64,000 bases of DNA from Bradyrhizobium sp. BRP22 (lineage in GTDB: Bacteria; Pseudomonadota; Alphaproteobacteria; Rhizobiales; Xanthobacteraceae), in NCBI RefSeq assembly GCF_020194175.1, contig NZ_JADYVX010000029.1, positions 42,001 through 106,000 of the forward strand. Direction: 5' to 3'. The notes under the pieces were generated by a model that made no database searches, was not told the DNA's origin, and was given only the letters and a program-made list of their open reading frames with translations. Made by a program: the position numbers and the translations under genes. This document shows, piece after piece, positions 33,756 to 42,406 of the stretch (positions within the stretch are counted from its first letter, which is position 1; each line of letters begins with the position of its first letter).

Positions 33756-34202
33756 TTACTGGCAGGGGTGGCGGCGGCCGTCCTCGCCCCGGAACCAGGT
33801 GCCGGGCGTGCACATGAACCCGTTACGCTCGGCGTAGGTCTGGCCGTAATAGCCGCCGCGATAACCGCTATCGAAGCCGGCAAAGGGCGCGGTGGCGACT
33901 GCGGCTGCCGTGCCGACCGCGCCGCCGACGACTCCGGCCGCGACGTCCCCCGGCCAGAAGCCGCGGCCGTCGTCCCAGCGGGCGTAGCTGTTGTTCCAGC
34001 CGCCGTTGTACTGATAGGCAGCGGCGCGACGCTGCTGGTAGCTGCCGGTGTAGGGATTGCCCGGTCCCTTATTCTGGCAATTGGCGTTCGGATAGAACTG
34101 CGCGCAATAGCCGGGATTGTAGATCACCTGTTGCGCCCCGGCGGGAGCGGTCAGGGCGGTGGCGAGCAGGGCAGCGGCGCCGGCGATAGCGAGTTGTCTC
34201 AT
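33756..34202 (-). CDS. Exported glycine/tyrosine-rich protein, BA14K-like tail
   Basis: This protein of 148 residues has a signal peptide (MRQLAIAGAAALLATALTAPAGAQ). It has a GYCAQFYPNANCQNKGPG segment, a small hydrophobic glycine stretch (DVAAGVVGGAVGTAAAVATAP), and ends CTPGTWFRGEDGRRHPC, which resembles the last motif of the BA14K-like protein at 57439. It is probably a small envelope or secreted protein. The ATG at 34202 has a good AAGGAG site. Confidence 0.75.
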   Translation of the reverse strand: MRQLAIAGAAALLATALTAPAGAQQVIYNPGYCAQFYPNANCQNKGPGNPYTGSYQQRRAAAYQYNGGWNNSYARWDDGRGFWPGDVAAGVVGGAVGTAAAVATAPFAGFDSGYRGGYYGQTYAERNGFMCTPGTWFRGEDGRRHPCQ

Positions 34203-34415
34203 GTGAGATCTCCTTGAAGTCGCAACCGACATCAAGCGGCCGCCCAGGGGGCTGTTCCAACGATCCTGTTCACGCGACTTCAAACCAAGGTGATCGCAGG
34301 GATCGCATGGGAGGAGCGGTGCTCGCGGACGTTGATGTGCCGCCCTTTGTTGAAGGAGTGGCCTGACAAGGGCCGCGACTTCGTGTCAAATAGGGGCATC
34401 GAGCGGGCGGGGCGC

Positions 34416-35111
34416 ATGTTTGGAATTCTGGGACTTGGTTTTCTGTTGGGCATGCAGCACGCGCTTGAGCCCGATCACATCGCAGCCGTTTCCAGCATCG
34501 CCGCGCGCCGAACCCATGTCGGCGACATCGTCAGGCATGGGCTGACCTGGGGACTCGGCCATACGTTGACGCTGTTCTGCTTCGCGGGCGCCGCCATCCT
34601 GCTCGGACACGCGATTCCGGATACGGTGGCCCAGCCGATCGAGGGCGCCGTCGGCATCATGCTGGTCGGCCTCGGCATCCACGTGCTGTGGCGTCTGTGG
34701 CGCGACCGCGTCCATTTCCACCGCCACGGCCACAGCGACGGCACGGTACATTTCCACGCCCACAGCCATGCCGGCGAGACGACGCCGCATCGTGCCGAAG
34801 CGCATATCCATGCGCATGGCTTCCGCTGGCGCACGCTGCTGGTCGGCCTGATGCACGGCATGGCCGGCTCGGCGGCTCTGCTGGTGCTTACGGTATCGCA
34901 GGCCTCAAGCCCGGTCGTCGGACTGGGCTATGTCGCCCTGTTCGGGATTGGCTCGATGGTGGGCATGGGCGCGCTGTCCACGGTGATCGCGGTGCCGATC
35001 GCGGCATCGGCGCGCTGGCTCACCTGGGCCAATCGCGGCCTGCAGGGCGCAGTCGGGGTTGTCACGATCGCGATCGGTATCAACACCATCGTCGAGACGC
35101 TGCTGGCGTAA
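34416..35111 (+). CDS. Nickel/cobalt transporter-like membrane protein (NicO/HupE-UreH-like)
   Basis: This inner-membrane protein has about 231 residues. The first helix has GMQHALEPDH with the H-x4-D-H metal motif (H15, D20, H21) of the nickel/cobalt permease group. A hydrophilic loop near 105-130 is histidine-rich (HFHRHGHSDGTVHFHAHSH), fitting metal capture, followed by HGMAGSAALLVL. Six helices are predicted. The likely role is Ni2+ or Co2+ movement; uptake or efflux cannot be told. The start at ATG 34416 opens the first helix; upstream codons give a poor sequence. Confidence 0.82.
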   Translation: MFGILGLGFLLGMQHALEPDHIAAVSSIAARRTHVGDIVRHGLTWGLGHTLTLFCFAGAAILLGHAIPDTVAQPIEGAVGIMLVGLGIHVLWRLWRDRVHFHRHGHSDGTVHFHAHSHAGETTPHRAEAHIHAHGFRWRTLLVGLMHGMAGSAALLVLTVSQASSPVVGLGYVALFGIGSMVGMGALSTVIAVPIAASARWLTWANRGLQGAVGVVTIAIGINTIVETLLA

Positions 35112-35272
35112 GCCGCCGCGCATACGGCGTTAACCAATCCTGATCACGATCGTTCGCAATTGAGCGGGCCGGGATGCTCTCACGTTAGGCTTACCGGCAG
35201 TTTGGTCCGCAGCCTTAACCTTTGGCCGCACGCGTTCGACTAGGTTGCTGAAAAGAGACAGGGAAGCAACCA

Positions 35273-35743
35273 GTGCGCGTTGGCATTACAGCGGGGATCC
35301 TTCTGGCGATGACGTCGACGGCCTTTGCCGGCGGCGGCTCCGGCGGCGGCTTCGATATCGTCGTTCCCTATCGCCGGGGCGTCCCGATCATCATCAATGG
35401 CATCGATGCCTCCTATGCCGTGATCGAAGGCGAGTGGGGCCTCGGCAAGAACGTCCATGTGCAGCCGACCATCTATGGCGGCCGCTACATCGATTCCGAG
35501 CCCAATGTCGGCCACTATTATCCAAGCCTCGGCCACATGCCGGGCTATGGGCGTCTGGAGATCGAGCCGCCGCCGAACCGGCGCCTGCCCAAGCCGGCTG
35601 AAAGCTATCACCAATCCTGGTCGGCGCAGTCGCTGCCGCTGCCGGCGCAGTCCAATCCTCCGGTCAATCCGCCGGACATCATCTATGCGCCGCAGTATGG
35701 CGAGTTTCCGCCGCACCGGAGGCCGCCGAGAATTCGGCGCTAA
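35273..35743 (+). CDS. Exported protein, proline-rich tail
   Basis: This protein of 156 residues with GTG start has a signal peptide (MRVGITAGILLAMTSTAFA), then a compact part with GGGFDIVVPYRRGVPIIINGIDASYAVIEGEWGL, and a proline-rich C-terminus. I do not recognise the family. It is followed by another small exported gene 32 bases later on the same strand, so they are probably cotranscribed. Confidence 0.65.
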   Translation: MRVGITAGILLAMTSTAFAGGGSGGGFDIVVPYRRGVPIIINGIDASYAVIEGEWGLGKNVHVQPTIYGGRYIDSEPNVGHYYPSLGHMPGYGRLEIEPPPNRRLPKPAESYHQSWSAQSLPLPAQSNPPVNPPDIIYAPQYGEFPPHRRPPRIRR

Positions 35744-35775
35744 CGCCAACAAGAACACATCAATAGGAGAGAGTA

Positions 35776-36189
35776 ATGCGTCAGATGATTTCAGGAATGA
35801 TCGCGGCTATCGCGGTCATGGCGGCCGCACCGGCGATGGCGTGCGGCTACGGTTACGGGTGCTCCCCGTGCGGCTATTATGGCAGCCCCTGCGCCGCGCC
35901 GGTCTTTTCTGCACCGGTCGTGAGCTATAACTACACCTCCGGCTGCGGCGGCTGTGGCGCTGGCTATGGCTGGGTCACCGAGCGGCTCCCGGATCCGGAG
36001 CAACAATACTATTACGTCAATCAGGGGCCGACCTATACCGGTCCGGGCAATTGGGCGCCGGTCCCGACCTATCGCGAGGGCGGGGTCTCGTACTATCGTC
36101 CGTGGCGTCCGCGCCATTATCATTCGCACTATCGCTATGGCCAATCGCGATACTACCACGGCCAGCGCGTGCTGCGCCGCTACTACTGA
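35776..36189 (+). CDS. Exported glycine/tyrosine/cysteine-rich protein
   Basis: This protein of 137 residues has a signal peptide (QMISGMIAAIAVMAAAPAMA). The mature part is a low-complexity mix: CGYGYGCSPCGYYGSPC has four cysteines, CGGCGAG two more, and the tail is aromatic and basic (RPRHYHSHYRYGQSRYYHGQ). This may be a surface or matrix protein stabilised by disulfides. AGGAGAGAG precedes the ATG. A strong terminator follows. Confidence 0.72.
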   Translation: MRQMISGMIAAIAVMAAAPAMACGYGYGCSPCGYYGSPCAAPVFSAPVVSYNYTSGCGGCGAGYGWVTERLPDPEQQYYYVNQGPTYTGPGNWAPVPTYREGGVSYYRPWRPRHYHSHYRYGQSRYYHGQRVLRRYY

Positions 36190-36216
36190 GCTGATAGCTG
36201 CTATCCGAAAATCGGC

Positions 36217-36248
36217 GCCCGTTCGCAGCGTGCGAACGGGCCCTTTCA
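36217..36248 (+). terminator. Rho-independent terminator after the secreted-protein pair
   Basis: GCCCGTTCGCA and TGCGAACGGGC form a perfect 11-bp stem around GCG, and the downstream side continues CCTTTCATT. It lies 28 bases after the stop codon. Confidence 0.8.
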
Positions 36249-36289
36249 TTCGCGTTTTCTTCACGCGAACCGCTTCGCTCGAGAACCCT

Positions 36290-37114
36290 CTACATCAGGC
36301 CGAGCCGGCTTGCGCCGATATAGAGCGCGAGCACCGCGGCGTTCGAGACGTTGAGGCTCTTGATCTCACCGGGCATGTCGAGCCGCGCCACCACGCTGCA
36401 GGTCTCCCGCGTCAGTTGCCTTAATCCTTTGCCCTCGGCGCCGAGCACCAGCGCGAGCGGCTGCCGCAATGCGACCTGGCCGAGATCCTCGCTGCCCTGG
36501 CTGTCGAGGCCGACGGTCAGGAAGCCGCGCTCGTTCAGCGTGGTCAGCGCGCGGGCAAGATTCTGCACGGTGACCAGCGGCACCAGCTCCAGCGCGCCGG
36601 AGGCCGATTTCGCGAGCACGCCGGTTGCCTCCGGGCTGTGGCGGGCGGTGGTGACGATCGCCTTCACTGCAAAGGCCGCGGCCGAGCGCAGAACGGCGCC
36701 GACATTGTGCGGATCGGTGATCTGGTCGAGCACCAGCACGATGCCCTCGGGCTCGAGCGTATCGATACCAGGCGAGGGTAGGGGGTCGGCCTCGACCAGC
36801 AGCCCCTGATGCACCGCATCCGGTCCCAGACGCTGGTCGATCACGTTGGGGCGGACGATCTCCGGAGGCACCCGAGTGTCGATCCCTTCCTCCGCGAGCC
36901 GACGCGCGGCATTCTCGGTCACGAACAGTTTGCGGATCCGGCGCTCCGGATTGGCCAGCGCGAGTGAAACCGTATGCCAGCCGTAGAGAATCACCGGGCC
37001 GTCGGGGTCCGAATCGCGGTTGCGCCAAACCGGCCGTCCAGCCGATTTTCGCCCTTTTTCGAATGGTTTAGGCCCGCCGCGGCGGAACGGGGGCTTGCGG
37101 TCACGATCGCTCAT
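36290..37114 (-). CDS. rlmB: 23S rRNA (guanosine-2'-O)-methyltransferase RlmB, SpoU/TrmH family
   Basis: This protein of about 274 residues has a basic Arg/Gly N-terminus and the SpoU domain: an N-terminal substrate-binding part with LYGWHTVSLALANPERRIRKL, motif 1 VLDQITDPHNVGAVLRSAAAF, motif 2 LVLGAEGKGLRQLT and motif 3 KSLNVSNAAVLALY. It is a knotted SAM-dependent methyltransferase that modifies G2251 of 23S rRNA. The ATG at 37114 is preferred over 37162. It lies divergently next to tRNA-Tyr, a common arrangement in this group. Confidence 0.93.
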   Translation of the reverse strand: MSDRDRKPPFRRGGPKPFEKGRKSAGRPVWRNRDSDPDGPVILYGWHTVSLALANPERRIRKLFVTENAARRLAEEGIDTRVPPEIVRPNVIDQRLGPDAVHQGLLVEADPLPSPGIDTLEPEGIVLVLDQITDPHNVGAVLRSAAAFAVKAIVTTARHSPEATGVLAKSASGALELVPLVTVQNLARALTTLNERGFLTVGLDSQGSEDLGQVALRQPLALVLGAEGKGLRQLTRETCSVVARLDMPGEIKSLNVSNAAVLALYIGASRLGLM

Positions 37115-37320
37115 CGCAGGCGTTGTGTCACGGGTTCCGGACAATGGCAATTTTGCCGGCAAAAGGATGCCGATTCACGGCTTCCCTTGGTTGACTTTGC
37201 CACCGCCCTTCGCCCATAAACGCGCCGGCCGCGCACCCCGACGGGTCCCGCGGTCACCAGCGTCACCAACTGACCTGTCCGCCGCCACCTCGGGCGGGTG
37301 GCGTCCGACGCTGTTGGGAC

Positions 37321-37406
37321 GGGGGAGTGTCCCGAGTGGCAAAGGGAGCTGACTGTAAATCAGCCGCCTCATGGCTTCGCAGGTTCGAGTCCTGCCTCCC
37401 CCACCA
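37321..37406 (+). tRNA. tRNA-Tyr (anticodon GTA)
   Basis: A complete class II tRNA is visible: acceptor GGGGGAG / CTCCCCC, anticodon stem CTGA / TCAG around CTGTAAA, a long variable arm (CCGCCTCATGGCTTCG), a T-arm GCAGGTTCGAGTCCTGC and an encoded CCA. It is 86 bases with CCA. The extra metG lies just beyond, on the opposite strand. Confidence 0.96.
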
Positions 37407-37428
37407 TCAAGCAGTAGCTTGAGAAACT

Positions 37429-39105
37429 TCAAGCAGTGAATTTCTGGCGCTGCGTAGCTGCCCAGTCCGCCCCCAGCTTCGCGAACAATGGCCCGGGATG
37501 CCGAATGCGACGCCCAGCTGGAATTCGGGTCAGGTGATCCGTCGAAGGAAAAGCCGGCACCGCCTCCAGGTCGCCGATCGCTCCAAGCACCTTCTCCGCA
37601 GCCTCTGGAATAATTGGCCACGCTGCGCGAGCGCAGATGCCGACAAGATTCACGGCAGTCCGAACCACCGAGGCTGCCTGATCGCCATCAGTCTTGAGAA
37701 GCGTCCACGGCGCTCTTGCAACCAAGTAGGCGTTCGCGGCCTTCCAAATCGCACGCACATCATCAGCCGTTCCGCGCAGTGCCAGAACTTCGTGACGTTC
37801 CCGCAAGTGGTCGAGCAACGTGCGGATCCGGGTAGACAGATCATCATCACCTGGGCTCGGCAGACCTTCGCCGGGCACGAAGCCGCCATAGCGGGATTCG
37901 ACTAGGCTCAACACCCGCTGCACGAAATTGCCAAATGTGTCGGCAAGATCATGGTCGACATCGGTCACGAAGCGGGAGAACGAAAAGTCGGTGTCGGAGT
38001 TCTCTGGCGCATTGGCAGTCAGCCACCATCGCCATCTATCCGCCGGCAAGAGTTCAAGCGCTTGATCGAGAAAAATACCGCGACCGGAGCTGGTAGAAAA
38101 CTTGCCTCCCTCATAATTCAGCCAATTCACACCCTTGATGATATCCGCCGTCGTCCACGGTTCGCGTGAGCCGAGCAGCGTGCAAGGGAAGCTGACAGCA
38201 TGGAAGGGCACGTTGTCCTTGCCGAGGAACTGTGCGTACCGAACGTCGGGCGCGTCCAGCCACCATGATTTCCAATTTCGACGCGCGGGGTCGGCGTCCG
38301 CCCATTCCTGGGTCGCAGCGATATATGCAATCGGTGCGTCGAACCAGACGTAAAAGACTTTTCCCTCGAAACCCGGCTTCGGCACTGGCACGCCCCAGGA
38401 GAGATCCCTCGTGATGCAACGGTCCCGAATGCCTTCATTCAGCCACTTGTTCGCTATCGAGGTCACCAGTGGCGGCCAGTTCGAACGGGATGACAACCAC
38501 TCGCGCAACTCGCCCTCGATGGCGGTTTGTCGCAGAAAAAGATGGCGTGTCGGCCGCACCTCCAAATCGGCCGCGCCCGAGATCGCCGAACGCGGCGCGA
38601 TCAGATCTGTCGGATCGAGTTGGCGCGCGCAGGATTCACACTGGTCGCCGCGAGCTCGGTCCGATCCGCAATACGGACAAGTGCCAACGACGTATCGATC
38701 GGGAAGAAATCGATCGTCCGCGCCGCTGAACACCTGATTTAGCGTGCGCTCCTCGATGAAGCCGTTCTGTTCCAGTCGCGCGAAAAAATGCTGCGTCAGG
38801 GCGTGATTGCGCGGAGAGGAAGATCTTCCGAAGTGATCGAACGATAAGTTGAGCCGCCGATAGATATCGGACTGGATGACGTGCTGACGCTCGCAATACT
38901 GGGCAACATCACACCCCGCTTTTGCCGCAGCAAGCTCCGCCGGGGTGCCATGTTCGTCCGTGGCGCAGATGAAAAGGACTTCCGAGCCCGTCTGCCGTCT
39001 AAATCTGGCGTGGACGTCTGCGGGAAGCAGCGAACCGGCCAAATTGCCCAGATGCTTGACGCCATTGATGTAGGGCAATGCGCTGGTGATGAGGTACTTT
39101 GTCAT
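37429..39105 (-). CDS. metG: Divergent methionyl-tRNA synthetase (likely second copy)
   Basis: This class I synthetase of 558 residues has ALPYINGVKHLGNL with HLGN (18-21) in place of HIGH, a zinc knuckle C143/C146 and C156/C159, FYVWFDAPIAYIA, and GGKFSTSSGRG with K335 FSTS in place of KMSKS. The C-terminus ends after the anticodon-binding domain with no EMAP-like appendix. It should charge tRNA-Met. It differs from the usual alphaproteobacterial MetRS and sits beside a tRNA gene in a low-repeat segment with less GC-biased codons, so it looks acquired; a second, housekeeping metG is expected elsewhere. The ATG at 39105 follows GGAG. An attenuator-like leader precedes it. Confidence 0.88.
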   Translation of the reverse strand: MTKYLITSALPYINGVKHLGNLAGSLLPADVHARFRRQTGSEVLFICATDEHGTPAELAAAKAGCDVAQYCERQHVIQSDIYRRLNLSFDHFGRSSSPRNHALTQHFFARLEQNGFIEERTLNQVFSGADDRFLPDRYVVGTCPYCGSDRARGDQCESCARQLDPTDLIAPRSAISGAADLEVRPTRHLFLRQTAIEGELREWLSSRSNWPPLVTSIANKWLNEGIRDRCITRDLSWGVPVPKPGFEGKVFYVWFDAPIAYIAATQEWADADPARRNWKSWWLDAPDVRYAQFLGKDNVPFHAVSFPCTLLGSREPWTTADIIKGVNWLNYEGGKFSTSSGRGIFLDQALELLPADRWRWWLTANAPENSDTDFSFSRFVTDVDHDLADTFGNFVQRVLSLVESRYGGFVPGEGLPSPGDDDLSTRIRTLLDHLRERHEVLALRGTADDVRAIWKAANAYLVARAPWTLLKTDGDQAASVVRTAVNLVGICARAAWPIIPEAAEKVLGAIGDLEAVPAFPSTDHLTRIPAGRRIRHPGPLFAKLGADWAATQRQKFTA

Positions 39106-39131
39106 GACGCACTCCGTCTGAACGAGAAAAT

Positions 39132-39216
39132 GCGGACCCGAAAAAAAGCCCTCCGCAGGATGGGAGGGCTCGGGTCCGCTTCGTCCGAACGGCGCGCATG
39201 CGCCTTTAATCCCTCC
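39132..39216 (-). promoter_or_regulatory. Attenuator-like leader of metG (nested hairpin with U-tract)
   Basis: On the minus strand AGCCCTCC and GGAGGGCT form a perfect 8-bp stem (39147-39170) followed by seven Ts (39141-39147), a Rho-independent terminator. Outside it, GCGGACCCG (39171-39179) and CGGGTCCGC (39132-39140) form a second perfect 9-bp stem that spans the T-tract. Upstream GGAGGG (39211-39216) can pair with the CCCTCC arm and would open the terminator. An ATG after this GGAGGG could start a short leader peptide running into the hairpin. The whole lies 27-110 bases before the metG start. Confidence 0.6.
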
Positions 39217-39398
39217 GACAAGTCTCCTGCGGGACGGGCATTCGCATCTCGAACCTGGCGGCAGCGAACGTCATCTGACTATTCCGATATCCTTCGCCAT
39301 TATCTAATCTCATGGGTCGGACGAAACAAGCGCTCACCACGGTGCGCGCCGCTCAACGCTCAATGCAACCTTGAGTGATCTGCATCGAGGGGACGGTT

Positions 39399-39983
39399 CT
39401 ACGCGGCAGTGCGCATCGATCCGCGACGCATGTCTGTCACCGTCAACCAGATCGCCGAGACGAGAAAATAGAAGCCACCAAAAGCCGCGTAGGGGGCGAC
39501 GTCCAAAATGCTCGGCATCCCGGTCCCGCGCGCCGCGTGAACGAAAACTACTCCTGCAAGTGCGGACTGCGCGCCGCTCAGGATCATGGCCCATTGCGCC
39601 CCGTAGGATTTCCAGCGGCGAATGCCCGTTGCGAGTTGGAAGACACCTGACAGTACGGCCCACACACCGAAAACCGCCAGCACGGCGTTCATGCTCTGAG
39701 TGAGTGCGACGGCGACACAGAGCGTCGTGAGCACGCTGACCGCGAGATTGAGCGCCTGACTTCGGTTGCGGGCGAGACCGCCATTGCTCGCTGCGTCGAC
39801 GTAGTTCGCGGCTGCATCCCAGGCCGGATAGATGATCAGCATTACCGCGGCGATCTGCGGAACACTTCGTCCGAGAGTGAAGGCCAAGCCGACCCAGGTG
39901 ACCGAAAAGGCTGCGCGTACGTAATAGTACCCCTTTAGCCAGGAAGGAGCTGGAGGGGTCGAGACTGTCTGTCGCTGCTGCAT
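39399..39983 (-). CDS. DUF308/HdeD-like membrane protein
   Basis: This protein of about 194 residues has about six hydrophobic segments, starting after a short polar leader (MQQRQTVSTPPAPSWLKGYYYV). The helices pair in the way of small DUF308-type membrane proteins (GVWAVLSGVFQLATGIRRWK is characteristic). Some relatives are linked to acid or envelope stress; no transport role is proven. The start at ATG 39983 coincides with the domain start. It is divergent from the TetR gene at 40182, and a matching operator lies by each promoter. Confidence 0.72.
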   Translation of the reverse strand: MQQRQTVSTPPAPSWLKGYYYVRAAFSVTWVGLAFTLGRSVPQIAAVMLIIYPAWDAAANYVDAASNGGLARNRSQALNLAVSVLTTLCVAVALTQSMNAVLAVFGVWAVLSGVFQLATGIRRWKSYGAQWAMILSGAQSALAGVVFVHAARGTGMPSILDVAPYAAFGGFYFLVSAIWLTVTDMRRGSMRTAA

Positions 39984-40007
39984 ATCCGTTCTCCGATGAA
40001 GAGTGGT

Positions 40008-40026
40008 CCTACTAGTAGGTAGGTAC
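40008..40026. promoter_or_regulatory. TetR operator-like site next to the DUF308 gene
   Basis: CCTACTAGTAGG (40008-40019) is a perfect palindrome and continues as AGTAGGTAGGTAC (40014-40026). The last 13 bases recur exactly at 40155-40167 beside the TetR gene. Confidence 0.65.
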
Positions 40027-40154
40027 AGCGGTGTCAATAGGTCAGCTATGTGGGGAAATATCGCGTGGGTCTGCTTGGCCAGGGACGTACCAAGCAAATG
40101 GAAATCAGGAACGCCTTGAATTCGTGAATGATTTCACTTATATGCCAACCTATA

Positions 40155-40167
40155 AGTAGGTAGGTAC
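40155..40167. promoter_or_regulatory. TetR operator-like site next to the TetR gene
   Basis: AGTAGGTAGGTAC repeats the core at 40014-40026; CCTATAAGTAGG around it is an imperfect palindrome. Autoregulation of the TetR gene and control of the DUF308 gene by the same protein are likely. Confidence 0.65.
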
Positions 40168-40181
40168 TGGGCGTGGCGGCA

Positions 40182-40760
40182 ATGGTTGATACAGCGGCGA
40201 AGTTGCTAAGCGAAGCGCGCGAACTGATCGTGCAGGGCGGCTATAACGGCTTCAGCTACGCGGACTTATCGGCTCGTCTCGGCATACGGAAGGCGAGCAT
40301 TCACCATCATTTCCCGTCCAAGGCGGGCCTTGTCGTGGCAGTCGTCGAACAGGCGCGGTCCGCGATCAGGGCCCAAATTGGTTTGGTGCAAAATGAGAAC
40401 TCGATCGCGTGGGATCAGCTCCTTGCCTATATCGGTTACTGGGAGCGCTGCATCAAAGAACAGACGGCTCCATTTTGTCTCGCTGCGGTGTTGGCTGCCG
40501 AACTTCCCAACTTGCCGGAGGAGGTCGCGACGTCAGTTCGTGGTCACTTCGTCGACCTGAGCACATGGCTTGAGCGCGTTCTGAGCCTGGGCGTCAGCCA
40601 GGGTTCGATTCGGTTGCAAGACACGCCAGCCATCGAGGCGCAGACGTTCATCGCGACAGTCTACGGCGCAATGCTTGCGGCCCGCGCATGGGATGATCCA
40701 GATCGATTTACCGCCATCGTAGATTCCTTCACGAACCGCATCCGCGTTCGTCGTCAATAA
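40182..40760 (+). CDS. TetR-family transcriptional regulator
   Basis: This protein of about 192 residues has a helix-turn-helix near residues 8-55 (GFSYADLSARLGIRKASIHHHFPSKAGLVVAVVEQ), which is highly typical of TetR proteins. The C-terminal ligand domain has LAYIGYWERCIKEQTAPFCLAAVLAAELPNLPEEV, as in regulators of the YsiA/AcrR-like group. It most likely represses the divergent DUF308 gene through the twin AGTAGGTAGGTAC sites. Start ATG 40182 or GTG 40173. Confidence 0.9.
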   Translation: MVDTAAKLLSEARELIVQGGYNGFSYADLSARLGIRKASIHHHFPSKAGLVVAVVEQARSAIRAQIGLVQNENSIAWDQLLAYIGYWERCIKEQTAPFCLAAVLAAELPNLPEEVATSVRGHFVDLSTWLERVLSLGVSQGSIRLQDTPAIEAQTFIATVYGAMLAARAWDDPDRFTAIVDSFTNRIRVRRQ

Positions 40761-40900
40761 GCAACTCTCAGGTGACAGCGCGAAGGCGCCGATCGAGAAA
40801 GTTTATTTACTTGCCGGAGGGGCGTTGCGGAGGTGGCGGACGGCTCGATCTACACTCTCGGCGGATTGCGCAGTAGCAGCGCGTCATCTCGATAGTATGC

Positions 40901-42406
40901 TCACGCCGGAACGCTGCGGGCCGATTCGAGCGCGTTGATATCGTCCCTAGCCCCGGCGCCCGTGACCCCGCGGCTGATCGAAGGAGGCCCGCCATCCAGC
41001 GGTGGCAGGCTGATGGTCGCGCGCAGCCCTCTCTGCTGGTTGACCAAGGTGATATCTCCGCCGTGGTGGCGGACGATGGTCCGCGCAATGGAAAGGCCAA
41101 GGCCCACGCCTCCGGTTTCGCGGTTCCGCGAATTCTCCATCCGGAAGAACGGTGTAAAAACCTGCTCCTTGGCGTTATCGGGAATACCGGGTCCATCGTC
41201 CGAGACGACGATCTCGATGCTATCGGCTCGCCTCTCCAGGCTGACCCGCGCCCGCTCGCCATAGCGGATGGCATTCTCGACGAGGTTGCGGCATGCGCGG
41301 CGGAGTGCGTCTGGTCGGCAGCTATAGCTGACCTTCGCGCCCTCGGAGAAGGAAACGTCATGGCCGAGTTCGGCGAGATCGTCGCAGAGACTTTCCACGA
41401 GAGCGGAGAGGTCGACCGTACGTGTGGCCTCGGCGGTCGCGTCCTCGCGAGCGAATGCCAGGGTTGCCTCCGTCATCGTCTGGATTTCTCCAATCGTGGA
41501 GAGCATTTTCTCCCGCACTTCCTGATCAGGCACGAATTCTGCGCGCAAACGGAGCGAGGTCAGGGGCGTGCGCAGATCGTGGCCGATCGCGGCCAGCATT
41601 CTTGTTCGATCGTCGACGAAACGGTGCAGGCGCGCCTGCATGCGATTGAATGCCTCGGCCGTACGTCGGATATCGTCGGGGCCGGTTTCCGGCAGCGGCA
41701 CGATCTCCTGACCGCGACCGAGGGCTTCGGCTGCTTCAGCCAGGCGACGCAATGGTTGGGCGATGCCGCGTGCGGCGAACACGGCAATGATCGACAGCAA
41801 CAACGCCGACAGGCCGAGCGTGACGGTGGATTGGGAGGTCCAGAACCCGTCTTGCGCGGGTTTGGCAAATGCCGTGTTCAGCCAGGCGCCATCCGCCAGC
41901 TGAACCGCCAAACCCATGCCGGTGGTGTCATCGAGATAAAGAAATTTCGCTGGTCGGGACAGCGGCCAGGCTTCCGGCCTTAGATCGATCCATTGCGATG
42001 AGGTGGCGCTGCTGCTGTTGGCTGTATTTCGAGCGAAATCCACTCGCACCTCGACGGGCACACTGTGGCCCGGAAAGGAAACGCGCGGCAATGGCTGTGC
42101 CAAACGCTCCCAGGCCTCTTCCCGCCACGCGGCGGCATCCTTCAGGCCGTTGGTCGATATCCAGTATCGCGCCGAACTGGTGTTGCTGGCGTTCAGGATA
42201 TCGGTCTGAAGCGCCGGAGGCGTTGCCTCCAAGACCCGGGCAAGCGAGGCGCATCGGCTCAGTATCTCGCCCTTGGCGGCTTTCCGAATCGCCTGCCCGT
42301 GCTCATCCCATGAAATGAAGAACACGACTGCTTGCGACAGTACGAGCGACAGCAGCGTGAAACAGATAAAGCGGGCCGCCAGGCTGCGCTTCCACAAGCT
42401 CATCAT
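40901..42406 (-). CDS. Sensor histidine kinase (EnvZ-type)
   Basis: This protein has 501 residues: a first membrane helix (about 11-32), a periplasmic loop of about 150 residues, a second helix (TLGLSALLLSIIAVFAARGI), a HAMP region (QPLRRLAEAAEALG), the H-box MLAAIGHDLRTPLTSLRLR near 275, and an ATPase domain with NLVENAIRYG, DDGPGIP, and GGVGLGLSIARTIVRHHGG. It phosphorylates the response regulator encoded just upstream; the two genes overlap by 4 bases. The signal is unknown. Confidence 0.92.
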   Translation of the reverse strand: MMSLWKRSLAARFICFTLLSLVLSQAVVFFISWDEHGQAIRKAAKGEILSRCASLARVLEATPPALQTDILNASNTSSARYWISTNGLKDAAAWREEAWERLAQPLPRVSFPGHSVPVEVRVDFARNTANSSSATSSQWIDLRPEAWPLSRPAKFLYLDDTTGMGLAVQLADGAWLNTAFAKPAQDGFWTSQSTVTLGLSALLLSIIAVFAARGIAQPLRRLAEAAEALGRGQEIVPLPETGPDDIRRTAEAFNRMQARLHRFVDDRTRMLAAIGHDLRTPLTSLRLRAEFVPDQEVREKMLSTIGEIQTMTEATLAFAREDATAEATRTVDLSALVESLCDDLAELGHDVSFSEGAKVSYSCRPDALRRACRNLVENAIRYGERARVSLERRADSIEIVVSDDGPGIPDNAKEQVFTPFFRMENSRNRETGGVGLGLSIARTIVRHHGGDITLVNQQRGLRATISLPPLDGGPPSISRGVTGAGARDDINALESARSVPA

